Of a stretch of 64,000 nucleotides of DNA, positions 30,565-38,196 are shown piece by piece. Numbering within the stretch: the stretch's first letter is position 1; each line of letters begins with the position of its first letter. The notes under the pieces were generated by a model. It was not told the DNA's origin. It ran no database searches and saw only the letters and a program-made list of their open reading frames with translations. Position numbers and translations under genes: made by a program. Source of the stretch: Streptomyces bungoensis (GTDB lineage: Bacteria > Actinomycetota > Actinomycetes > Streptomycetales > Streptomycetaceae); assembly GCF_001514215.1 (NCBI RefSeq), contig NZ_KQ948854.1:281409-345408 (forward strand), given 5' to 3'.

Positions 30565-32301
30565 TCACTCCGCGACCACCCACCACACCGTGGTGTCGGC
30601 CGGCACCTTGACCTCGTCGTCCGCCTCGGTCACCTCACCGCTCGTCAGCAGGACGCGCCCGTACGCCGGGACCGTCACCGACTCGCCCGTGGTGTTGGCG
30701 ACGCAGGTGAACTCCCCGCGCCGGAAGGCCAGCACGCCCTCGGGCGCCCGCAGCCACTCCACCGCGTCGCCGGCGCCGAGGTCGGGCCGGGAGCGGCGGA
30801 CGGCGAGCGCGGACCGGTACAGCTCCAGGGTCGAGCCGGGCACGCCGGTCTGCGCCTCCACGCTCAGCTCGCCCCAGCTCGCCGGCTGCGGAAGCCAGCT
30901 GCCGCCGCCGCCGAAGCCGTACGACGAACCGCCGCGGGTCCACGGGATGGGCACCCGGCAGCCGTCGCGGAAGCCGTCCTGGCCGGCGCCCCGGAAGTAC
31001 GCCGGGTCCTGGCGCACCTCGTCGGGCAGGTCGACCACGTCCGGCAGACCCAGTTCCTCGCCCTGGTAGATGTACGCCGAGCCGGGCAGCGCCAGCATGA
31101 GCAGGGTGGCCGCCCGGGCCCGGCGCAGCCCCAGCTCGCGGTCGCCGGCCGTGCGGATCTGGGTGCCGAGGCCGGGCGGGTTGGCGAAGCGGGTGGCGTG
31201 CCGGGTGACGTCGTGGTTCGACAGCACCCAGGTGGCGGGGGCGCCGACCGGGCGCATCGCCTCCAGCGTGCGGTCGATGACCGTGCGCAGCTCGTCCGCG
31301 TCCCACGCCGTGCCCAGGTACTGGAAGTTGAACGCCTGGTGCAGCTCGTCCGGGCGGACGTAGTTCGCGGTGCGCTCGACGGTCGGGGTCCACGCCTCGG
31401 CGACGAAGATCCGCCCACCCGTCTCCCGCCACCGCCCTTCTGCGGAAGGCCCTTCGGGCCCCTCTTCTCTGGCGTACTCGTCGAGGATCGTGCGCCACTG
31501 ACGGTAGATGGCGTGTACACCGTCCTGGTCGAAGAACGGCATGACATCGTTGCCCAGCAGCTTGAGCTGGTCGTGGGCACCGAGGTCGGGCAGGCCGGCG
31601 GCCTTCACCAGACCGTGGGCGACGTCGATGCGGAAGCCGTCGACGCCCATGTCCAGCCAGAAGCGCAGGATCGAGCGGAACTCGTCGCCGACGGCCGGGT
31701 GCTCCCAGTTGAAGTCGGGCTGCTCGGGGGCGAAGAGGTGCAGGTACCACTCGCCGGGCGTGCCGTCCGGCTCCGTGACCCGGGTCCAGGCCGGGCCGCC
31801 GAAGATGGACTCCCAGTCGTTGGGCGGCAGTTCGCCGTTCTTCCCCTTGCCGGGGCGGAAGTGGTAGCGGTCGCGCAGCGGGGAGCCGGGTCCCTCGGCG
31901 AGCGCGCGCTTGAACCACTCGTGCTGGTCGGAGGAGTGGTTGGGCACGAGGTCGACGATGATCCTCAGGCCCAGCCCGTGGGCGTCGCGGATCAGCGCGT
32001 CGGCGTCCAGCAGGTTGCCGAACATCGGGTCGACCGCGCGGTAGTCGGCGACGTCGTAGCCGGCGTCGGCCTGCGGGGATGCGTAGAAGGGGCTGAGCCA
32101 CACGGCGTCCACACCGAGGTCGCGCAGGTACGGGAGGCGGGAGCGTACGCCCTCCAGGTCGCCCATGCCGTCGCCGTTGCTGTCGGCGAAGCTGCGCGGG
32201 TAGACCTGGTAGATGACCGCGTCCCGCCACCAGTCGCGGCGGGCGGCGACGGTGGCGACGGTGGTGTGGTCGGCCGGGGCTGCAGGGTGCTGCTGGCTCA
32301 T
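30565..32301 (-). CDS. aglA: Alpha-glucosidase, GH13 (AglA-like)
   Basis: A 578-residue cytoplasmic GH13 enzyme without a signal peptide, likely hydrolysing imported maltose and maltodextrins. Motifs: [47 protein letters not shown] (nucleophile near residue 223), FVAEAWTP (acid/base Glu near 299) and [12 protein letters not shown]. It follows malG by 168 nt on the same strand and lies downstream of the malEFG genes, as expected for a maltose utilisation cluster. An unusual low-complexity insertion ([17 protein letters not shown], near residue 280) precedes the acid/base segment and seems absent from relatives. The symbol is by position and family. Confidence 0.93.
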   Translation of the reverse strand: MSQQHPAAPADHTTVATVAARRDWWRDAVIYQVYPRSFADSNGDGMGDLEGVRSRLPYLRDLGVDAVWLSPFYASPQADAGYDVADYRAVDPMFGNLLDADALIRDAHGLGLRIIVDLVPNHSSDQHEWFKRALAEGPGSPLRDRYHFRPGKGKNGELPPNDWESIFGGPAWTRVTEPDGTPGEWYLHLFAPEQPDFNWEHPAVGDEFRSILRFWLDMGVDGFRIDVAHGLVKAAGLPDLGAHDQLKLLGNDVMPFFDQDGVHAIYRQWRTILDEYAREEGPEGPSAEGRWRETGGRIFVAEAWTPTVERTANYVRPDELHQAFNFQYLGTAWDADELRTVIDRTLEAMRPVGAPATWVLSNHDVTRHATRFANPPGLGTQIRTAGDRELGLRRARAATLLMLALPGSAYIYQGEELGLPDVVDLPDEVRQDPAYFRGAGQDGFRDGCRVPIPWTRGGSSYGFGGGGSWLPQPASWGELSVEAQTGVPGSTLELYRSALAVRRSRPDLGAGDAVEWLRAPEGVLAFRRGEFTCVANTTGESVTVPAYGRVLLTSGEVTEADDEVKVPADTTVWWVVAE

Positions 32302-32469
32302 GGCGTCCTTGATACGTGACGGGGTTCGGGTCAGGGCGTGGGGAAGGCGGCGGTGCGGGCCGGGATGCGAGGCGGCCGCGGTGACAGCGGGGTCGGATGG
32401 GCACCGCGGCCGCCTACCCGCGCGGTCAGGCGCGCGGGAGCTGTTTCCCCTGAAGGGTGCTCGGGCCGG

Positions 32470-33381
32470 TCAGCCCTTGGTGCCGCCGGAGGTGAGACCG
32501 GTGACGAGGTTCTTCTGCACGAGGTAGAAGAAGACCGAGACGGGTATCGCGATGAGCACCGCGGCGGCCGCCATCAGGTTGCGCTGGGCGTCGTGTTCGC
32601 TGACGAAGGTCTGCAGGCCGACGGCGAAGGTGTACTTGTCGTCGCTCAGCATGAACGTCGAGGCGAAGGCGACCTCGCCGAAGGCCGTGAGGAACGCGTA
32701 GAACGCGGCCACCGCGAGTCCGGGCTTGGCCAGCGGCAGGATCAGCCGCACGAAGGTCCCGAAGGGGGTCAGCCCGTCGACGCGGCCGGCCTCGTCGATC
32801 TCGAACGGGATGGTGTCGAAGTAGCCCTTCAGCAGCCACGCGCAGTAGGGCACGATCGTGGTGCTGTTGATCAGGATCAGGCCGAGGTAGGTGTCGATGA
32901 GGCCCAGGTCCGACATGATCTGGTACATCGGCACGATGAGGACGGCGATCGGGAACATCTGCGTGAGCAGCAGCAGCCACATGAACTTCTTGTAGCCGGG
33001 GAAGCGCATGCGGGAAACCGCGTAGCCGGTGGTGGCGGCGATCAGCACACCGATGACCGTGGTGCCCGCGACGACGATGAGGGTGCTCTTCATCCAGCTG
33101 AAGAAGCTGGTGTGCTGCAGGACGAACGAGTAGTTGGCCAGCGTCATCGTGTGCCAGATGTGGCTGGGGTGCAGGTAGTCGTCCTTGTCCGGGCCGAGGG
33201 ACAGGAACAGCAGCCAGGCGACCGGGAAGAAGGCGATCAGGCTCGCGATGATCAGCGCGCCGTGCGAGAGGGCGGTGGCCAGGGGGCCGCGCTCGCCGCG
33301 CCGGCGGACCCCGCGGCGCGGGGCGTCGACGGCGGGCTGCCCGGTCGCGGTGGCGGGGGTCGGGACGGTGGTCGTGCTCAT
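32470..33381 (-). CDS. malG: Maltose/maltodextrin ABC transporter permease MalG
   Basis: A 303-residue permease of the carbohydrate ABC transporter type with six membrane segments. The N-terminal 30 residues are basic and cytoplasmic (PRRGVRRRGERGPLATALS). The EAA loop that contacts the ATPase reads EIDEAGRVDGLTPFGTFVRL. The protein ends LVQKNLVTGLTSGGTKG, as MalG/GanQ permeases do. AGGAGC precedes the ATG. It lies 14 nt after malF in the order malE-malF-malG. The ATPase (MsiK in streptomycetes) is encoded elsewhere, as is usual. Confidence 0.95.
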   Translation of the reverse strand: MSTTTVPTPATATGQPAVDAPRRGVRRRGERGPLATALSHGALIIASLIAFFPVAWLLFLSLGPDKDDYLHPSHIWHTMTLANYSFVLQHTSFFSWMKSTLIVVAGTTVIGVLIAATTGYAVSRMRFPGYKKFMWLLLLTQMFPIAVLIVPMYQIMSDLGLIDTYLGLILINSTTIVPYCAWLLKGYFDTIPFEIDEAGRVDGLTPFGTFVRLILPLAKPGLAVAAFYAFLTAFGEVAFASTFMLSDDKYTFAVGLQTFVSEHDAQRNLMAAAAVLIAIPVSVFFYLVQKNLVTGLTSGGTKG

Positions 33382-33395
33382 TTCGGGCTCCTGCC

Positions 33396-34400
33396 TCAGA
33401 TCGCGAGCTGCGGCTCGTTGCGGTTGAGCCAGCGGCGGTAGACGGAGGTGAAGACGATCAGGATGGCCAGCAGCAGGATGCCGTAGGTGGCCGACTGGGC
33501 GAAGTCACGCGGCTGCTGTCCGAAGCCCAGGTAGTAGGCCCAGGTCACGAGGATCTGGGCGTCCGGGGCGGTGTTGCCGAACAGCAGGAAGATGATGGCG
33601 AACTGGTTGAAGGTCCAGATGATGCCGAGCAGGACCACGGTGGAGCTGACGGACCTCAGGCCCGGCAGGGTGACGTAGCGGAACCGCTGCCAGGGGGTCG
33701 CCCCGTCCATCTCGGCCGCCTCGTACAGGGAGCCGTCGATGGACTGCAGGCCGCCGAGCAGCGAGAGCATCATGAACGGCACACCGCACCAGGTGTTGAC
33801 CATGATCGCGGCGAAGCGCTGCCAGAAGGTGTCCTCGAGCCACTGCGGCTGGGGCAGGTGCAGGGCGTGCAGGCCGGCGTTGATGATGCCGCCGTCGGCG
33901 AGCATGAACCGCCAGCCGAAGACGGTGACGAAGGTGGGCACGGCCCAGGGCAGCACCAGGATGAGGCGGTAGAGGGTGCGGCCGCGGAACTTGCCGTTGA
34001 GCAGCAGCGCGAGGCCGAGGCCGATGCTGTAGTGCAGGGCGACGCACAGCGCCGTCCAGACGATCGTCCAGATGAGGTGCGACCAGAAGCGGTCGTACGA
34101 CAGCGGGCCGAACAGGACGTCCTTGTAGTTGCCCAGGCCGATGAACTTGTAGGTGGCGTCGATGTGGTTGACGCCGATGTTGCGCGCGGTGTTGAGGCTG
34201 TTGGCGTCGGTGAGCGTCAGGTAGAAGCCGTACACCAGCGGGTAGAAGATCAGCACGCCGAGCACCAGGGCCACGGGCGCGATCATCGCGTAGGCGTACC
34301 AGTACTTCTGGTAGCCGTTCTTCAGGCGCTGCCCCAGCCCGGGCCGAGGCGCGCGGTCACCGCGGCGCTTGCCGGTCGCGCGGTCGATGGCGACTGTCAT
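33396..34400 (-). CDS. malF: Maltose/maltodextrin ABC transporter permease MalF
   Basis: A 334-residue permease partner of MalG. A basic start (ATGKRRGDRAPRPGLGQRLK) is followed by a first hydrophobic span (YAMIAPVALVLGVLIFYPLV). The large loop and core with the EAA motif is LYEAAEMDGATPWQRFRYVT, then further spans and RRWLNRNEPQLAI at the end. GAAGG precedes the ATG at 34400. It follows malE by 104 nt, a gap that carries a long hairpin, so malE is probably transcribed at a higher level than malF-malG. Confidence 0.95.
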   Translation of the reverse strand: MTVAIDRATGKRRGDRAPRPGLGQRLKNGYQKYWYAYAMIAPVALVLGVLIFYPLVYGFYLTLTDANSLNTARNIGVNHIDATYKFIGLGNYKDVLFGPLSYDRFWSHLIWTIVWTALCVALHYSIGLGLALLLNGKFRGRTLYRLILVLPWAVPTFVTVFGWRFMLADGGIINAGLHALHLPQPQWLEDTFWQRFAAIMVNTWCGVPFMMLSLLGGLQSIDGSLYEAAEMDGATPWQRFRYVTLPGLRSVSSTVVLLGIIWTFNQFAIIFLLFGNTAPDAQILVTWAYYLGFGQQPRDFAQSATYGILLLAILIVFTSVYRRWLNRNEPQLAI

Positions 34401-34451
34401 GGTTCGACACCTTCGAATGATTCAGAGAGCGGGCTCGGGAAGGGACAGGCC

Positions 34452-34499
34452 GGTGGCCGCCGGATCCTTCCCCCCTCGAGGCAGGATCCGACGGCCACC
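34452..34499 (-). terminator. Intercistronic hairpin between malE and malF
   Basis: A 17-bp stem with one mismatch (34452-34468 with 34483-34499) has a 14-nt loop in the malE-malF gap. Such hairpins attenuate transcription or protect the upstream mRNA, giving excess binding protein over permease. This role is inference from position. Confidence 0.7.
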
Positions 34500-34504
34500 C
34501 GGGC

Positions 34505-35776
34505 TCACTTGCTGAAGCCGGGAACCAGCTTGGCGATGGCGAGCTCAGCGTTGCTCAGGCCCGCGTCCAGCGACTCCTTGCCGCCGGCGATCTTGGGCAG
34601 CTCGGTGTCCAGCGGACCCCACAGGGAGCTGTACTCGGGCAGGGCCGGGCGGGGCTGGGCGGCGGAGAGGACGCCCTGGTAGCCGGCGATGCCGGGGTCG
34701 GCCTTGACCTGGGCGGTGTAGGCGTCGCCGCGGGTGGGCAGGGTGGAGTTCTTCAGGGCGATGGTCTCCTGGGACTTCGCCGAGGTCATGAACTTCACGA
34801 ACTTCAGCGCCGCGGCCTGGTGGGCCTTGTCGGAGCCGGCGTAGACCGAGAGGTTGTGGCCGCCGGTCGGGGCGCCCGCCTTGCCTGCGGAGCCGGCCGG
34901 GACGGTGGCGATGCCGAGGTTGGCCTTGTCCTTGAAGGCGCTGCCCTTGTAGAAGTTCGTGATCTCCCAGGGGCCCTGGACGATCGCGGCGACCTTGCCG
35001 TTGACGAACGCGTCCTGGATGTGGGCGTAGGCGTCGGCGGTGGTGTCCGCCTTGTGCAGGCCCTTGCCGGAGAACAGGCTCAGCCAGGTGCCGTAGGCCT
35101 TCTTGGCGGGGGCCGAGTTCACGGTGATCTTCTTCGCGGCGGCGTCGACGGTGTCGGTGCCCTCGCCGTAGAGGAAGCTCTGCGCGTAGTAGGCCTGGGT
35201 GGAGCCCCAGTAGCCGTCGACGCCCGTCTTGGCCTTGATCTTGGCGGCGTCCGACTTCAGCTCGTCCCAGGTCTTGGGCGCGTCGGCGATGCCGGCCTTC
35301 TTGAACAGCGCCTTGTTGTAGACCAGGGCGAGGGTGTCGGTGACCAGCGGGACGCCGTAGGTCTTGCCCTCGTACTGGGCCTGCTTGATCAGGTTCGGCT
35401 GGAAGCTGGCCTGGTCGGCCAGGGCCTCGGTGCCGTCCAGCGGCAGGAAGTAGCTCTTCTTGGCGAAGGCCGGGGTCCAGCCGACCTCGGAGCGCAGGAT
35501 GTCCGGGGCGCCCTTGGAGCTGGCGGCGGTGTCGAACTTGTTCTGCGCCTGGTCGAAGGGGACGTCGACGTACTTGACCTTGATGTTCTTGTTGGCGGCC
35601 TCGAACTGCTGGACCAGGGCCTTGTACGTCGGGGCCTCGTTGGTGGCGTTGGAGGTGTCCCACCACGTGATGGTGACCGGGCCGTCCGACTTGCTGCCGC
35701 TGTCGCTCCCGCCGCACGCCGTCGCCGCCAGGGCGAAGGACGCCACCAGCGCGGAGGCCGCTATGCCACGCCGCAT
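34505..35776 (-). CDS. malE: Maltose/maltodextrin-binding lipoprotein MalE
   Basis: A 423-residue extracytoplasmic solute-binding protein of the family-1 type. The signal peptide ends in a lipobox (SFALAATACGGSDS; Cys near residue 21), so it is a lipoprotein. The mature start PVTITWWDTSNATNEAPTY, the FEAANKNIKVKYVDVPFDQA segment and GAPDILRSEVGWTPAFAKKS are typical, as is the ending SNAELAIAKLVPGFSK. The ATG at 35776 has AAGGAG 6 nt upstream; open frames further upstream lack support. It is the first gene of the mal transport operon and is divergent from malR across a region with CTTGCA-type dyads. Confidence 0.95.
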   Translation of the reverse strand: MRRGIAASALVASFALAATACGGSDSGSKSDGPVTITWWDTSNATNEAPTYKALVQQFEAANKNIKVKYVDVPFDQAQNKFDTAASSKGAPDILRSEVGWTPAFAKKSYFLPLDGTEALADQASFQPNLIKQAQYEGKTYGVPLVTDTLALVYNKALFKKAGIADAPKTWDELKSDAAKIKAKTGVDGYWGSTQAYYAQSFLYGEGTDTVDAAAKKITVNSAPAKKAYGTWLSLFSGKGLHKADTTADAYAHIQDAFVNGKVAAIVQGPWEITNFYKGSAFKDKANLGIATVPAGSAGKAGAPTGGHNLSVYAGSDKAHQAAALKFVKFMTSAKSQETIALKNSTLPTRGDAYTAQVKADPGIAGYQGVLSAAQPRPALPEYSSLWGPLDTELPKIAGGKESLDAGLSNAELAIAKLVPGFSK

Positions 35777-35910
35777 GAGTTCTCCTTGAGGGTTGAGCCC
35801 GGGTGATGCGGGGAGCGGTCCCGTCCGCCGTCCCCACTGTCTTGCCGACTGCGCCGTTGCGGCGGCCGGGCGACCAGGAACGTAACAGCGATGTAAGCGC
35901 CGCGAAAGAC

Positions 35911-35931
35911 CTTGCAGAAAAAAAGTGCAAG
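35911..35931. promoter_or_regulatory. Candidate MalR operator (malE side)
   Basis: CTTGCA (35911-35916) and TGCAAG (35926-35931) form an inverted repeat with a 9-nt A-rich centre. It lies 135-155 nt before the malE start, in the 354-nt malE-malR gap. MalR of S. coelicolor is known to bind this intergenic region. Confidence 0.65.
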
Positions 35932-36014
35932 AGAACACGGAGGTTACCGGGCCGTGACCTGCGGTAGACCCTGTCGCAACCCGGGACTACCGGTGGTGGG
36001 CGGGTTGACGGACA

Positions 36015-36041
36015 CTTGTGCAAGACTCTGAAAGCTCTTGC
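36015..36041. promoter_or_regulatory. Candidate MalR operator (malR side)
   Basis: CTTGTGCAAG (36015-36024) is a near-palindrome. GCAAG (36020-36024) pairs with CTTGC (36037-36041) across 12 nt. It lies 90-116 nt before the malR start, suggesting autoregulation. Binding is inferred. Confidence 0.55.
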
Positions 36042-36130
36042 CATGGGTTTCCAGCGCCGGGATCATCCGGTTGCGGGCCGGACCCGGCTCAACAGGACCC
36101 CACGAGGGACCGCTAAGGACGAGGAGCGCG

Positions 36131-37249
36131 ATGACGCAGCAATCCACGGGCCGTACCGCCGCCCGCGCACGGCGTCCCGTCGGTGTGCAACGCTCAGCGC
36201 GCCCGGTACAGTCCGGTGGCGTGACCACACGGCTTGCGGACATCGCTGCGCAGGCGGGGGTGAGCGAAGCGACCGTCAGCCGCGTCCTCAACGGGAAGCC
36301 GGGCGTAGCCGCCACCACCCGCCAGTCCGTGCTGGCCGCGCTGGACGTGCTCGGCTACGAGCGTCCGGTGCGGCTCAGGCAGCGCAGCGAGGGCCTCGTG
36401 GGGCTGATCACGCCGGAGCTGGAGAACCCGATATTCCCGGCGCTGGCGCAGGTCATCGGCCAGGCGCTGACCCGGCAGGGGTACACCCCGATCCTCGCCA
36501 CCCAGACCCCGGGCGGGTCGACGGAGGACGAGCTGACCGAGATGCTCGTGGACCGCGGGGTGGCGGGGATCATCTACGTCTCCGGGCTGCACGCGGACAC
36601 CACGGCCGACATGCAGCGCTACGAGCGGCTGCGGGCGCAGGGCGTGCCGTTCGTGCTGGTCGACGGCTTCTCGCCGAAGGTGGAGGCGCCGTTCATCTCC
36701 CCCGACGACCGCGCCGCGATGACGCTGGCGGTGACGCACCTGGCCTCGCTCGGCCACACCCGGATCGGGCTCGCGCTCGGGCCGAAGCGGTTCGTGCCGG
36801 TGCAGCGCAAGATCGAGGGCTTCGTGCGGGCGATGCAGGAGCAGCTGGGCCTGTCCGCCGAGACGATCGAGACCGACCTCGTCCAGCACTCGCTGTACAC
36901 GCTGGAGGGCGGCCAGGCGGCCGCTACGGCGCTGATCGGGCGGAAGTGCACGGCGGTGGTCTGCGCGAGCGACATGATGGCGCTGGGCGCGATACGGGCG
37001 GCCCGCCAGCTCGGCCTGGAGGTGCCCCGGGACGTGTCGGTGGTGGGCTTCGACGACTCCCCGCTGATCGCGTTCACCGACCCGCCGCTGACCACGGTCC
37101 GCAAGCCGGTGCCAGCGATGGGGCAGGCGGCGGTGCGCACGCTGCTGGAGGAGATCGGCGGTACCCCCGCGCCGCACAGCGAGTTCGTCTTCATGCCGGA
37201 GCTGGTGGTGCGCGGTTCGACCGATTCGGCCCCGGGCGACCGCAAGTGA
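36131..37249 (+). CDS. malR: LacI-family maltose regulator MalR (Reg1)
   Basis: A 372-residue LacI-type repressor. The ATG at 36131 follows GAGGAG (9 nt). About 35 basic residues precede the helix-turn-helix TTRLADIAAQAGVSEATVSR and the hinge helix VLNGKPGVAATTRQ. The sugar-binding core has LVGLITPELENPIFPALAQV, DGFSPKVEAPFISPDDRA and VVGFDDSPLIAFTDPPLTTV. It is divergent from malEFG and matches the Reg1/MalR position in S. lividans and S. coelicolor, where it represses maltose and amylase genes. The many CTTGC/GCAAG dyads in the locus are its probable sites. Confidence 0.95.
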   Translation: MTQQSTGRTAARARRPVGVQRSARPVQSGGVTTRLADIAAQAGVSEATVSRVLNGKPGVAATTRQSVLAALDVLGYERPVRLRQRSEGLVGLITPELENPIFPALAQVIGQALTRQGYTPILATQTPGGSTEDELTEMLVDRGVAGIIYVSGLHADTTADMQRYERLRAQGVPFVLVDGFSPKVEAPFISPDDRAAMTLAVTHLASLGHTRIGLALGPKRFVPVQRKIEGFVRAMQEQLGLSAETIETDLVQHSLYTLEGGQAAATALIGRKCTAVVCASDMMALGAIRAARQLGLEVPRDVSVVGFDDSPLIAFTDPPLTTVRKPVPAMGQAAVRTLLEEIGGTPAPHSEFVFMPELVVRGSTDSAPGDRK

Positions 37250-37341
37250 CCGGAATCCCTCACATGGCGTAGAACATGCGGGCTGTGCCCGGGCTTGGGA
37301 TGATCTGTCGGAGACAGCCGTGTCTGGCAGACTCTGTGCCT

Positions 37342-38196
37342 ATGAGTGACTCGACCGTGACAGAACCGGAAGGTCGCGAGCAGCCGGCCGTTCCGCGGGC
37401 CGTCACGGGCGGGCACGGACAGGCGCGCGGGGTGCGCCGTCCGCGGCGGCCCCGGCTGTGGTTCGAGATCCTGCTGATCGCGGTGAGTTACTGGACGTAC
37501 TCCGCGATCCGCAACGCGGTCCCGGAGCAGCGGGTGCAGGCGCTGAGCAACGCCGACGGGGTCTGGCGCCTGGAGCACCGTCTCGGCATCGCCGCCGAGC
37601 AGGCCGTCAACCACGCCGCGAACTCCGTGACATGGCTGATCATCGGTATGAACTACTACTACGCCACGCTGCATTTCGTGATCACCGTCGGGGTGCTGGT
37701 GTGGCTCTACCGGTGGCATCCCGGGCGGTACGCGGCGACCCGGCTGGCGCTGTTCGCGACGACCGGCGTGGCCCTCGCCGGTTACTACCTGTTCCCGCTC
37801 GCCCCGCCCCGGCTGATGAGCGGCGGGGGCTTCGTGGACACGGTGATGCGCCACCACACGTGGGGCTCGATGGCCTCCGGCGACCTGAAGCACATGTCGA
37901 ACCAGTACGCGGCGATGCCGTCGATGCACATCGGCTGGTCGCTGTGGTGCGGTCTGACCCTCTTCGCGCTGGCCTCCCTGCCGTGGGTGCGGGTGCTGGG
38001 CCTGCTCTACCCGGCGGTGACCCTCCTGGTGATCGTCGCGACGGCCAACCACTTCTGGCTGGACGCGGTGGGCGGGGTCCTGTGCCTGGCCTTCGGCCTC
38101 ACGCTGGCCCGGCTCTGGTACGGCAGCCTGCCGTACGCGCTGCCGAGGCGGGTGCCCGCCCCGGCCCCGGAGCCGGCTCAGGCCCCGTCGGCGTAG
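37342..38196 (+). CDS. PAP2-family membrane phosphatase or inositolphosphotransferase-like protein
   Basis: A 284-residue integral membrane protein of the PAP2/Aur1-like group. An N-terminal basic cytoplasmic stretch is followed by about six helices (WFEILLIAVSYWTYSAIR, WLIIGMNYYYATLHFVITVG, TRLALFATTGVALAGYYLFP and others). The active-site motifs are present: SMHIGWSLWCG (H of the first catalytic motif) and ANHFWLDAVGG (H and D of the last). The ATG at 37342 is preferred over an upstream in-frame start. Its end overlaps the end of glnE on the other strand by 19 nt. The substrate (lipid phosphate or inositol) is unknown. Confidence 0.88.
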   Translation: MSDSTVTEPEGREQPAVPRAVTGGHGQARGVRRPRRPRLWFEILLIAVSYWTYSAIRNAVPEQRVQALSNADGVWRLEHRLGIAAEQAVNHAANSVTWLIIGMNYYYATLHFVITVGVLVWLYRWHPGRYAATRLALFATTGVALAGYYLFPLAPPRLMSGGGFVDTVMRHHTWGSMASGDLKHMSNQYAAMPSMHIGWSLWCGLTLFALASLPWVRVLGLLYPAVTLLVIVATANHFWLDAVGGVLCLAFGLTLARLWYGSLPYALPRRVPAPAPEPAQAPSA

